DNA of 64,000 nucleotides from positions 12,336,001 through 12,400,000 of the forward strand of contig JAVHKY010000013.1 of NCBI GenBank assembly GCA_035079385.1, in the 5' to 3' direction. Under the pieces are notes generated by a model. That model was not told the DNA's origin and did not search any database. It saw only the letters and a program-made list of their open reading frames with translations. Every line of letters begins with the position of its first letter. Positions within the stretch are counted from its first letter, which is position 1. Shown here in pieces: positions 46,771-57,929 of the stretch. This DNA is from Aspidiotus rigidus. Lineage: Eukaryota; Arthropoda; Insecta; Hemiptera; Diaspididae. The position numbers and the translations under genes were made by a program.

Positions 46771-48573
46771 ATGATCAAAGTTGCTGTCGCCCCAGTGTAC
46801 TCCATGTTAGAAGGATTACGTCTGAATTCGAATTACAGCGATGTGAGTATCATCGTAAAAGGAAAAACATTTAAATGCAGTCGTATTGTATTAGCCGCGG
46901 CGTCCTTTTACTTCAATACCATGTTCGGTGGGAATTTCATTGAAAGTACGTTGAAGGAATGTCGCCTGGAAGATATTGATCCCGAATTATTCGAGGAAGT
47001 TTTGCGGATTATATATGGCGGTGTTCTCGAAATCACAACAGCTAATGTTTTCGATTTACTAAGTATCAGTGAATTTCTCTCTATGCCGTCAATTCGATGT
47101 CCGTGCATTAAATACATTTTGGAGAATATGTATATAATTGAGGATGTGATCAACCTATTCTTATGGACTCGCGCCATGAATATTATCCCTCTGGTAAATC
47201 CATTACTCCTGCATATTTCCAGTGAATTCGTTCGTTTTTCGGTGAGCGTCTCTTTTCTTCAAATGTCATTCGATGATCTTACTACTGTGCCAGTTCCTGG
47301 TATCATAGGATCTTATTCTGACACTCTCTTGTATCCGTTGAAAATAGGTGATTTTATTATGGATGCCATCATCCGATGGCTTCTTTATTCGTATGTCGAA
47401 AGAAGAAACTACCTTGAGAAATTCAATTCAACTATTTCTCATTTGGATATATCGGTCCAGTACTCGAAGTTCTTATCTAGTAAATATAAATTAGATTTAA
47501 GAATCCCGGAAAAAAGAATCGCTATTCTGAAAACTTATAACGTCTCCTATGACGATGAACGTTTTTCTGAAAATGATTTATCTCCGACTTCTTTCTCAGA
47601 TCATGAGTTTTCGATCAACAATTCATCTATCAATTTATATCTCGATCAAAAGATTTTCTCTATAAATAAATACAAACCCGATGGATTTATTTCCTGTACG
47701 AAGGAGCGCGATATAGAGGAGAATGAAATTCGTTTAATTCAACCTTCTTGTAAGTTAGGTCGCCTGTACTGCGTAGAAAATCTTGGGCGACGGTCCATGT
47801 CATTCCGCGCGTACTCTTCTCTTGATTTATCAATGTCCAGTTCAAGAGCTTTATGTCCGCCACCAGTTTCTTATATAAGAGCAGGTGCCATTGATGAAAG
47901 AAGTAATAATATTTACTATTCATCATTTACCAACTTCCAATATTCCTCTCATATGAGGAACAGTACGTACAAGTCGTACTCCTCAAATCGTAAAGCATTT
48001 AGTGATCATGAAATCGCTACAGGGATGTTCTGTTATAATTGCGAATTAGATGAGTGGTTTTCTGTCCCACGCATGAGGACAACTAGATACGAACAATGTG
48101 CTGGGTTATTCGTTGATAATAATTTAGTTTACATCCTCTATAGAAATGGTAAACTACATGCGTATGATACCCGTTGCTCTCTACCTCGTAACCTACAATT
48201 TCAGACCAAGCTGCCGTTCTCTCAGTATTCTTTTGACTGGTGTATTTTTGAAAATAAGATCTATTCGGTTGATGATACAAAAATGGGAATATTTGATCTC
48301 ACAGCTGGAAAGTGGGAAACGAGCGAGTTTAATTTGAAGATAATTGCGAATAAATTTACTTCTAGAAATCGTATGGTGGTTTATGACGATAAGATGTGGT
48401 TATTTAATAACAGTTTGGTCAACTGTGAGTCTTACTTATCCGTTCATGTTTTTAATCCTAGAACAAGAGAATTGGTTTTTCCTCATCGTGCTCTATTTGG
48501 TGAAAGTATTATTGCTAAATGTGACGCTAGGAATTATTTATTACAGAATGCTATTGTGTTCAAATGCTATTAG
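46771..48573 (+). CDS. BTB-BACK-Kelch (KLHL-type) protein, cassette copy 3
   Basis: A single exon of 600 residues with the same layout as the genes at 22648 and 36118, and the most diverged of the three (about 70-75% by eye). In the BTB the usual CHR is CSR (KCSRIVLAAASFYF) and FDTMF is FNTMF, changes at positions that are conserved in most BTB domains. The BACK region and propeller are complete. The final SIIAKCDARNYLLQNAI is almost unchanged, suggesting constraint or gene conversion at the 3' end. The frame is fully open. It is likely a Cullin-3 adaptor, although the altered BTB core leaves room for changed partner binding. Confidence 0.9.
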   Translation: MIKVAVAPVYSMLEGLRLNSNYSDVSIIVKGKTFKCSRIVLAAASFYFNTMFGGNFIESTLKECRLEDIDPELFEEVLRIIYGGVLEITTANVFDLLSISEFLSMPSIRCPCIKYILENMYIIEDVINLFLWTRAMNIIPLVNPLLLHISSEFVRFSVSVSFLQMSFDDLTTVPVPGIIGSYSDTLLYPLKIGDFIMDAIIRWLLYSYVERRNYLEKFNSTISHLDISVQYSKFLSSKYKLDLRIPEKRIAILKTYNVSYDDERFSENDLSPTSFSDHEFSINNSSINLYLDQKIFSINKYKPDGFISCTKERDIEENEIRLIQPSCKLGRLYCVENLGRRSMSFRAYSSLDLSMSSSRALCPPPVSYIRAGAIDERSNNIYYSSFTNFQYSSHMRNSTYKSYSSNRKAFSDHEIATGMFCYNCELDEWFSVPRMRTTRYEQCAGLFVDNNLVYILYRNGKLHAYDTRCSLPRNLQFQTKLPFSQYSFDWCIFENKIYSVDDTKMGIFDLTAGKWETSEFNLKIIANKFTSRNRMVVYDDKMWLFNNSLVNCESYLSVHVFNPRTRELVFPHRALFGESIIAKCDARNYLLQNAIVFKCY

Positions 48574-48639
48574 TATTCTATAAATAAGGCTATTTTTCTT
48601 ATTGTCAGGTTTATACTACATACTATACTTTTTGACACT

Positions 48640-48790
48640 TAGAATTTTTGATGAGAATAACAAGACAGCCATATGAGATGGGTGTGTGTGAGTCTGTTGT
48701 GGCCGATTCTGAGACGGGTGATGACTATTTCTAAACAGCTAAAGATTGCTTTTAATTTAGTGGTGAAGACGGATGCGGTGTTGCGGTGTC
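48640..48790 (-). mobile_element. Shortened RNase H relic, cassette 3
   Basis: This matches both ends of the antisense RNase H relics of cassettes 1 and 2 (CAAGACAGCCATATGAGATGG near 48651 and CTAAACAGCTAAAGATTGCTT near 48731) but lacks the ~400 bp between. An internal deletion explains it. Confidence 0.75.
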
Positions 48791-48925
48791 GGTAAGAGAC
48801 TGATCTAATAAAAATTGTAATAAACCAATAAATAAAACTTTATTAGGTCCAAAACGAAATTGAATTAATCTTATTATTTTTCGTTCATGAAAAAAACATT
48901 CTCCTCATGTGTACAAGTCGACATT

Positions 48926-49539
48926 ATATTTCGTTAGGATTGATCTACACGTAACTATGTAATTTTTATCAATAGTGGCGATTTTAGAAGAATGAAACTT
49001 TGAGAATTTTAAAAATTTTCAATTCGTAAGACCAACGAAAAGCAGTAATTTAAAAAACGATAACTGCAAAAAGAGGTTAAAATTGAATCAAAATATATAA
49101 AATGTAGACAATAAAAAAAAATAAAATAGTCAAAAATATAAAATAAAGTCAAAAATTCACACAATATGATGATAAATAAATAAGAGCGACCGGTTTGGAA
49201 CTGGCCACGTAATTCTCGGTTGTTTCCCCGCAACTTTGTTTAGTTTTGCCTGATGATGAGCTGCAACCAGTTCGAAACCGGTCGCTCTTATTTATTTATT
49301 ATCATATTGTGTGAATTTTCGACTTTGTTTTATATTTTTGACTATTTTTGTTTATTTTTATTGTCAAAATTTTATATATTTTGGTTCAATTTTAACCCCT
49401 TTTTGTGGTTATCGTTTTTTAAGTTACTGCTTTTCGTTGGTCTTTCGACTTTGAAATTGTTTAAATTTTCAAAGTTTCATTCTTCTAAAATTGCCACTAT
49501 TGATAAAAATTACATAGTGTGTCAATCCTAACGAAATAT
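48926..49539. mobile_element. Long foldback element, ~614 bp, ~270-bp arms
   Basis: The left arm (48926 to about 49205) and right arm (about 49262-49539) are inverted copies over nearly their full length. The outer ends read ATATTTCGTTAGGATTGA. The non-palindromic middle is only about 60 bp. The inner parts of the arms read CCGGTCGCTCTTATTTA on the plus strand of the right arm. There is no transposase. Cassettes 1 and 2 lack it, so it inserted into cassette 3 after duplication. Confidence 0.85.
49250..49283 (+). ncRNA. Hammerhead-ribozyme-like core in the foldback element
   Basis: CTGATGA (49250-49256) is followed by one extra T, a 6-bp stem (GAGCTG/CAGTTC, one GU pair) with a CAAC loop, then GAAA and CCGGTC. 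That order is the type I hammerhead core with a minimal stem III. Stem I is weak (about two pairs) and the extra T is not in the consensus. It may be a decayed ribozyme of the kind carried by Penelope-like elements, or chance. Confidence 0.35.
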
Positions 49540-50475
49540 TTTTTCCGTTCAAGTAATAAAAAAAATCCCATTCTAATTATTATTAATAAAATTAAAATTT
49601 GATTTTAATATAATTTAAAATTCAATTTTAAATCTTTATAATTACTTTTTTAAAAATTAATTAATAATTATAATCACTTTATATTTATTTGAAATATTGA
49701 TTTATTATTATTTGAAATTTTTAATACATAAAGCAATTTCTTATCATCATTTTTAATAACCATACATAAATAAAATTAAAATAAATAAAATTAATGGTGT
49801 ATTTTCTATTTAACAAACAGCTTCCTTTAATAAATTAACACCGCCAAATTAATTAATTTTTAGATTAAAATTAATTGTAATTAATTCATTAATTATATGT
49901 ATTCATTTAAATAGTCGAATATTGAATTTAATAAAATTAATCATTATTTAAATATAATTTTTGTATTTAATATTTCATTTATTTATCAATAATTAATTTA
50001 TTATTAATAATTTATTTATTTGTTTATTTATTTATTAGTTCCCTATAATATATATCTCAGAGGTCACAATTTGAACAGGGAACGTGTTCTATGTTTTTTT
50101 TTTTGTTGAAAAATTAGCCGTCCGTCGTCTTGCGAGGTGTATATATTTATGATAGGGAGGACTTGAAACAATTCTGTTCTCCAAGTCATGAATATTAAGG
50201 AAGGTACTTGAAAAATTTTGAATTCTTGTCATTATATATGATTAAAGCTCGGATTCTCCGGTATTTGTCATAATAATTTTTAATAATTTATATATTAATT
50301 TATTGATTTTAAATTTACATATAAAATTTAAATTTGTTATTATTATAGGTACCTATTATTTTTTATAAATTTATTAATAATAAGATTAATTTTTATAAAT
50401 TTAGAAAATCGAGTCGCCGCGAAAGGGACCGGAGGAGAAAGTTTTATTTTGCCGAAAATTACCGAAAATAAAATG

Positions 50476-50610
50476 AATGATGAAGTCCGGTGACTTGGAC
50501 GAAACGTCAGTGTGGTTTTAAATAAAAATTCTGTTTGAGTTGGTGGAGTTAGCCGTTGTCTTATTTTCTTAGATTTTAGATATTCCACGAATAAATTTAA
50601 ATTTGTTGTT
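50476..50610. mobile_element. Short insertion with hammerhead-like motif
   Basis: The segment lies between AAAATGAA and AAATAAATGCC, which are nearly joined in cassettes 1 and 2. It opens with TGATGA, a GTCC/GGAC stem and GAAACGTC (50478-50508), an order like the hammerhead core with a very short stem III. The first core C is A here and one base is extra, so activity is unlikely. Such motifs are known from Penelope-like elements. Confidence 0.45.
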
Positions 50611-50869
50611 TGAAAATAAATGCCGATATTGACGAAAATACCGAAATTATGCCAGAACCGTTGGTTTTGAATACAAAGTTTAAAATTCGGCGATTTTTGT
50701 GAAAATTGAATAGTTTTTGTTCAGTAATATTATTCTTTTAGTCCAAAATTAAAAAATTGAAAATTTTGATTGAAAAATTGCTAGGATTTTGTATTAATGA
50801 GTTAGGTCTCCAGAACTCGTTTACTTTGGTCAAAAATCACGTAATGTTGGTCAGAAGAATAATCCTAGT

Positions 50870-50970
50870 TGTTATTTTTATTTTTATTTTATTTTTTTTA
50901 TTTTACAAGCTTTGAAGCTACTCTAGGGCTATTAGCTTGACAAAGGTTTATCGAAAGGACGGATAAATTG
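50870..50970 (-). mobile_element. 3' end of the LINE/SINE family seen at 9.9 kb
   Basis: On the minus strand this reads the hairpin CAAGCT...AGCTTG (50939-50906) followed by an A-rich tail of AAAATAAAA type. It matches 9915-9975 with very few differences. It is inserted in the repeat block and absent from cassettes 1 and 2. Confidence 0.7.
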
Positions 50971-51420
50971 TAAAAAACCTTTTTTTTTTCAATGGCGAAT
51001 GTTGCCGGGAATTTTACTTTCGATGCCAGAAATAAATATTTTTGATGTCAGAAATCCAGGCTCTGTATATGATGTGTAAGGAGATTTTGGAAAATTGGAA
51101 TTTTCTCAATTCAGTCTCACGCTACCTTGAATTATTATTGATGGTGCGTTTTTTTAAGAGTGTTTTCCTCAATAGGCCAATAAACCTCATTACTAAAATA
51201 AATTTGACCCATAGAACAGGATCCCGGCGCTGTTAAGGAAGCCTCAATTCTTTTTTAGGGACTTGGAACAATTTCGACTTTTGACCTTGTGACGTCACAA
51301 TCTGATGACGTCATACGTCATTTTTCGCCGATGACAATCCGTCTCGGGTTCGGATCCCGACGAGGTGACCAAATTTTTCACTCGAGTTTTTCATTTATCA
51401 AGAACGTCCTCCTCTAGTTA

Positions 51421-54400
51421 CAAATAGTTGGTATAAGCCTAGTATGTTGTATATTAGGCCCAGTACAATAAAGTCTGAGATCAAAATTTTCTTGTCAAGG
51501 TCATTGATGATGTCATTAAACGTCGCTTCGCGTGACGTACGCAGATTTCAAACATATACATGTCAAAAACTCGCGGGTCTGTAACTGAGTTGAACGAGAT
51601 GAGGCAGGGAACCTGTTTTATGGAGCACGTGGGACTCCAGAAACAGTTGGTACAGTGTAGATATGATGTGATACGAGGGGGACTTGGAATATCTTAGAAG
51701 GACGTTCTGAGTCTTACGGTGTTCGAAACGTTGCGTATCTGGCTCATCGAAGGGACCAAGCCAATTGTTGTATGAAGCATTGCATAACTAGTTACTATAA
51801 GGGAATACAGATTGCTGAGCATATCAACATTCACTCTTATATGGCTAGAGTCTCCCTTATAGCAACTTTCTTTTTCAAGGGATGAACTCGCTTTCTTTAA
51901 GCCTGGCGTTTTCCTTCCACCGAGACTTTACAAAACAATTTAAATCGGTCTTCTACATCTCACAGACATAATACGTCTACTCATTGAAAGATAAGTTAAA
52001 CGAAAATAAAGCAAGCTGTTTTCCACGGAGGTGTGAGGCTTCTGGGTTCTCCGCTGTCATTGCAGAGTTTGCAACGGCCTCTAATTTCTTTCAAAAAATT
52101 TACAGCAATATTCAACTTTAAGAACAACTTCCATAAGCTTGAAATGGGAGAGCAGTGGATAGATAGAAGATTTCGGAAGCGAGGAAAAGAAAAACTGGAC
52201 CTCATGTTACATAGAAATCACTACCGCGATTTGTGGGAAAACTTTTGAGCGGCAGCATGCGGAAAAATCGTTTTCCGTGAGATTTGAATTTTGAAAAAAA
52301 AAAAAAAAGAAACGACAATGAAGGTCCGCCACTGACGAGTTAATCTTCTTACGATATCGACGCATTCGACGATTGCATTTCATTCGCGTAGAACGTCGTT
52401 CGATCGTTATAAACGGGCAATCTGGGCACGCTTTATACGGTCCTCCTCTCCCTCCTTCCGTCCCTATCTCTCACTACGTACCCAGAATAAGGTATAACGA
52501 GTGAACGAACCCTTTTTACACTATCTTGCAAACGGTCAAGAAAAAAAACATGCGGTGAGCTCTGACAACTATAGAGTTTTTAATACACCGTCGAATTCCG
52601 GGCAGCAGATAGGGAGGTTCGCAGCTAAAAGTTTTCCTCGCCGCCGGTTCCGCGCAGTCCTACGATTTTCGACTGTATCGAAGTTCCACGCGACACGAAA
52701 AATATCGTACGAACACGCGTGTCGTACGAATTTTGAAAAATAATTATATTTTCGACGCGCGATCCGACGCAATAAATTTTTTCATACATCATCGCTAATT
52801 CCGGACGTGTACAAACGAAAACTGATACGACATCGACATCGTCGTCAATTTGGAGCAGAATTTTCCGAAACTACCGTTTCCTATTAAAACGTCGATTGCG
52901 AAAATATTTTCCCCAAAGTGTGACCGACCGAATCTCAGGAGGGAAGTTTTAAGAATGGCTCGCGGAAAAGGCGGAACTTGAAAAGATAATTCTCTTACGA
53001 TTTTGAGATTGAAAATAGATTATGATGTTGGAAATTTATACAAAGGAAGAGAGACAGAGAGAGAGAAAAAAATGAAGAAGTAAAAACTCCCATCAAATAA
53101 TGTCATAAAGGATTTTGAGCGGAGTTCAATGGCCGCGAGCTAGGTCGACGCTCTGGAGGACTCGTTTTGGTCACATTTGTCTCACTTTGTGCACATTGCG
53201 ATAATAGCGGACACAATTGCGGTCTATGCGAGTAATAAATTATACGTTCATACATGATATAATAAAGTTTCAAAATAAAAATTTTAATTTTCCTGCTCGC
53301 CGCCTTCGACGTGACAATATCTCTCTTCTCTACGAGCACCCTGAGAAATGCGACACGAATTCTTATAGTTTAGTGTGGAAAATTTTCCATTCTGGGACAT
53401 CCATATGCATTACTCTCCTTCACCTTAATTACATCACGATACAAACTAACGCGAACCGAGCTGAGAAAATGCTGGTAAAAATAATTTGTAATCATTGGAG
53501 ATGAAAAGAGACATAGTCTCTGTAACCAAGGATACAAACATGCTAAGTCGTACCGTATACCATACGGCTGAATATTTTTGTCGGGTCACTGCACATTCCC
53601 TCGAGGGTACGAAGGAGGAAGCCACGCAATAATATTGAAACTATAAAACGAACTGAAAGTTTTCAGCAAGAAAAATTAATTTTTAAAAACACACTCCTAC
53701 TCTAGTTTATGCGGATGAAGGTTGCAATTCCGAAAAAAAAAGAGATTTGAGAAAGAGTTTTAAAGCTCGTTAATGCGATTTTTGAGGTCGTCTCTCTTTT
53801 TTCCCCGCTTTTCGCAGAATCTCGATAGAGGACGGCAATCTTTGAAAGTTACTACGTAAATTACTAATAGATGTCGTTAATACAATACGAAAGTTTTCAA
53901 GCGTTTAGAATTACATTTTAGAATTCTTTGTAAAGGAGACACTTAACGAGGTAAATTAAGAAATAGTCGCAGTTTCTGAACCAGAATCAATTCATAATTT
54001 TTAATATAGAAAGTTTTTCTATATTCTAATAAACCCCCTACGCGAAATAAATAGGCGCATGAGTTGGTTTCAAGGCAAAGCCCCTGGAACAATTTTACGC
54101 GTGATTCAATTCCACCTACAGGCAACTTTCGATGCGACATCATCGAAGATTCCAAACAGAATAATAATTAATGACTCGGACGAAGGCCGAAAATGATTTC
54201 TTTCTTGGACTAGTGAAGAAAAACGATTTAAGCCAGTGGCGAGGCCAGAATATTTTCGAGGAAGGAGGGGGGGGGAGTAGACTAGGCAATGGAGACAGGA
54301 AAACGCTCCGCAGAATTTGATTCTTTTGGTAATTGTTCACTCTTCAAAATATGCCAAGAAACTGTGTGCACAACTGGGGTTGAGAGGGAGTAAAATTTGA

Positions 54401-54530
54401 TTTTTTCGCTGATTGGTTTCATTGAAAAAAATAATAATAATAGAAAATAGAGAGTTCTAGGACCTCTAGCCCGGAATCAAAGATCGTAAAGGGAGTCCAA
54501 GTCTATAATCACGTCCTTTTCCATTTGACT
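51421..54530. other. Mostly unique intergenic or intronic DNA
   Basis: The first 300 bp still carry scattered repeat words. After 52200 the sequence has more CG dinucleotides, like 17-20 kb, and looks like non-repetitive host DNA. An A-run lies near 52294. No exon was recognised, including GRK kinase exons. Confidence 0.4.
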
Positions 54531-54544
54531 CCCCTCATAGCTCA

Positions 54545-55690
54545 AAAGTTGAAAGTTTTTGTTGTCTACTTTATCTCGTATATGAAGCTCCAAGAAAGTA
54601 ATTTTTCCAAGTCGTTACAGTTTGCTACTCGCAGATGAACTATGTTCTGGTACCAAATGACGTCATCCGATGGACTAGATCCCAGACTAACGTGTTGGGT
54701 CGCTCACTCTATGACGGCTTAGTACACAACTTCTAAGATTATAGTGGCTCCTCTCAGCCTGTCCTATCTTTCTGTGTATGGCCTAAAGTTGGTTAGGGTT
54801 ATGCCTATTTTATATGAGTTGAAAATCTTAGTCAACGCGAATCATTGTGAGTGTGATGAGGTAGAGCACTGGAAATTTTAAAAAAATCTGAAGAGCATAA
54901 TTCTGCTCTGGCATGAGGGAGGAGCGGAGATCCCAAGAAGAAGGAAGGGACCGTGTCCAATTCTTAGTCGAGTGAGGACTATTTTCTCCGGGCGTCAGGA
55001 TCGAATACAATTGAAGAGGACCGGAGGATCGAGGACTTTCCAATCAAAAAAAGTTTATTGTGGGATTGAGAGGAGGAAAGGTTGTGCCACGATTCGATGA
55101 TTAGAAAACTATAGTATGATTTTCAAATATGGGTTTGAGACGTAGAGACATCAGTGATGGAGGAAATGAGGGCTCTCCTGTCTGCTAGGTCAAATGTGTC
55201 GTGTTCCAACAGGCCGATGTGACCAGGAAGTCAGAGGAAGGCAATTGAAGATAGAGAAGATTATAAAGTGTCCAAGTGGATGACTAGAGAAGAGATATTC
55301 AACTCCCGTACTGTTGTTTGATCCCATTTCCGTGGTCGTCGCTCACCCAAGCGCCAGGATCTGTGGAGAGCGGTGATGCGCAACGACAAGGGAAAGCAAT
55401 ACATTTCTTATGAGAATACAGCGCTCTTAGTGAAATCAACTGCTTTATTCGAGTTAGCCGTAGGACAGTCTGAGGATCCTCTATAATCATGAGATTTTGG
55501 AGACTTCAGTCTTCACTAAGCCCTCATAGAGTGAGCAATGCAAGACGTTAGTCTAGTGCTACATTATTGGTATATATTCGGCCATCGTTGGTACTAGAAC
55601 ATACTTTATCTGCGAGTAGCAAAGCTGTACCACTACAAGAATGAGGACTTGAAAAGATCATTTTCTTGGAGTTTCATGTACGAGATGAAG
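54545..55690. repeat. Inverted ~160-bp repeats flanking LINE debris
   Basis: 54560-54740 and 55500-55690 are imperfect inverted copies. Shared phrases include CTCCAAGAAA, TTTGCTACTCGCAGAT and CTCACTCTATGA. Between them lies antisense RNase H sequence. They may be the two ends of a younger element that captured or invaded the LINE relic. Confidence 0.6.
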
Positions 55691-56200
55691 TAGATGTAAA
55701 AAATTTCCACTTCCGAGGTATGAGGCTACGAATGCCACTGGAGGAGGTCTGTGGATGACAAAGCGCTGAACGATGGGGTCTCTGCTTGGTTTTGAGAGAG
55801 GAAAGGAGGAGGAATTCGAGGTGAGTAAGGCAGGAATGCAGAATGTATAAATACCAAGGTTTCCATACAGGAGAGCGAGACTTCTCCGTCGACCCAGAAG
55901 GCGTAAGCCAGTTTTTGACCCCGATTTGGATCCATATCTAAAGCAAAGGTTTTGGGAGGGAAAATCATTTGCCATGATGGCTTTGATGTGTCTTAAGAAA
56001 ATTAGGTTGGGTGATTTTGAGAAGTCAGCCAGGTCGAGGTGAATATGAGACTCAAGGATGCCCTGGGAGGAGTGGATGAGTGGATAGGAAGAAGGTCTTG
56101 AATTCGAGATGATTGTCTGCATGGGATTCTAAAATCGCAAGAGTGAAGAACAAGACCTTAAACAATGGTTCTTGCAATATAACATTGTGATCGTAGTGGC
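54880..56200 (-). mobile_element. Decayed LINE, end of RT and RNase H
   Basis: The minus strand shows, from right to left, a stretch like the pre-RNase H linker of the 40.2-43.1 kb LINE (HLDLADFSKSPN, about 56040). Next come a degraded DGSK region, WIPGH-equivalent sequence near 55215 (the same GGCCGATGTGACCAGGAA word as at 121), and LTRLRIGH near 54965. About 450 bp of other sequence interrupts it. Dead copy. Confidence 0.7.
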
Positions 56201-56239
56201 TACAACAAAGCTGCGTTGTGATTGGTTCGATTTTCAACC

Positions 56240-57740
56240 TATGTGCTAGATTCCTATTGGTTATTAGGTATGCTGTTATCTAGTTGGTCGGTTTTGTCCT
56301 CCTTCTCTCGTTCAATCTCATATCAGACGTTATTACATTTTTTGAGAGGCTAGCTTTTCTCCTCTTTGACTTTGCCATCACCATCTTCTCTTTTGGCGAC
56401 TTTGAGAGAAAATTGCGTACGTATGTTGAGTAGTAAAACCCATACTTGCCCTTAGAATTAAAACGTTATTCGTGGGACCAAATTTTGAGGCGTCTTCCAG
56501 AGAGTGTCCAAAAGCTAGAAGAGACGAGGAAGTAGTAAGCGTTTTATTCTGTCCTTGTATTTTGGATCTATAGCTAGTCTGAAACCTGAGAAATTAGCCT
56601 TTCTAGAAAGTGAAAAAACCTATTTTCCTCTCGCGCTTCCAAGTACGCACCGACAATATTTCAGGGATCGAGGGTGAAACGAAAATTTGAAATCCCTGTA
56701 GGTTTGTAAGGTATTTTCGCTACATTCTCGTCGCGCAAAATGCTGTAGAAGACTTTTTTAATATTTCTGAGTATTCTCGTCAATGTATAAGCTGTCTGGT
56801 GTACATCGGTACAATATCAAATTTAACCTCCGTAGAATTTTTGCAATTCAGGTTCCCCACCAACATCACCACGTAGGTTGTGAGTAATTCATGTTTCGCT
56901 CGAATTTCGTGCACCATTATATTTAGGATGTTTGTTCTTGAAATTCTTTTTTCGCCTTTTCAATAACAATAATCGCATGTTTTAAATGTTTTCCTTTTTT
57001 TTTCGCATCGTAATTATTTGTTTTTGCATACGTGTCGTCACTTTTTGAATACAGCTTTCGACTTGTACACGAGCACAATAATTTTGATTTTTACATTGAA
57101 ATGTTCGCGCTTTGGAAAATACGTGCGGATGAATGGAGGAATTTTTTCAAAAACCAGTGGGTCGTGCAAGTCACGCGCGCATTCTCATCGAAGATGACCC
57201 ATCAGCTGTCGGTGTCGTGTAGTCTTGTGCAGTCTCGATTTTATGGAAGAAGGGGAGAAGAGAGGAGGAAGAAAAATGATGGAAAAATAAATTAATTATA
57301 CTCGAGAGAGTATTCGCGGTATCTTGTCGAGGACGTTTAAAAAAATTGAACTGCATAATGTCAGTGACATGCTGCGGTACTCGAAAAAAAAAAAAAAAAA
57401 ACTGACCCAATATGTATACTGCCGTCGACAAGTATGGTAGAATTCTCGTTTCCATTGGTCACCACCCTGTCTGCACTCAATCAATAAAACTTATTCTACT
57501 CAATTTCTCGTATTGTTGATTAAGTGCGTTGCCATAAATTACGAGTAAAGATGCCGACGTCGCGTTTTTCTTCCTTCTCTCCTCTCGTTCGCGTATCAGT
57601 GTGGCGTACGTTTACACCGCTCGTTCAAACAAAATATTTTATGCAATTCTCGTTATCTAATTGGAGCTTTTACGCTTTTTTCTTCGACTTGAATGTGGAA
57701 TCGTCATTTGCTGAGAGGTAGGAAACTTTACGGAGACCCG
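56240..57740. other. Unique DNA, no gene recognised
   Basis: Composition is like the host-like stretches elsewhere. An A-run lies near 57385. The open frame at 57032-57295 has no recognisable domain. Confidence 0.35.
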
Positions 57741-57910
57741 CACTTGGTAAATTGCATTCCGCTCGGTAGACATTCAACTTTCTCATCTTGATGCGAAAAT
57801 GTGCCCAAATAATCAGAATTCTTTGTGGAAACTCAGTGTACTGCGTATCTCGAATTTCTTCTAGCCTGAGGGTCAATAATTTCCTCGTTTTTGGTATCAC
57901 TCGAAGCATA
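57740..57910 (-). mobile_element. Small fragment related to the R1-type LINE at 60.6 kb
   Basis: The plus-strand text around 57815-57895 resembles 60575-60655 (GTGGAAACT/GTGAAAACT, GCGTAT.T.GAA, TAATTTCCTCGT). It is probably a second scrap of the same LINE or of a repeat attached to it. Confidence 0.4.
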
Positions 57911-57929
57911 CATTCAAGAATGCAATTTC

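Larger units (their letters stand above)
49960..51420. repeat. Noncoding repeat block, cassette 3 copy
   Basis: Collinear with 26018-27200 and 38575-39820 (ATTTATTTATT, AACAGGGAACG, GATGTGTAAGGAG, GACTTGGAACAATTTCGAC, GTGACGTCA). It is more diverged, with two insertions not seen in the others: about 50476-50610 and about 50870-50970. Confidence 0.7.

Noticed and set aside
56930..57295. Possible GRK or other exon after an ACAG acceptor at about 57054
   Set aside because: The translations show no similarity to GRK or any known domain and are broken or low complexity after 57230.
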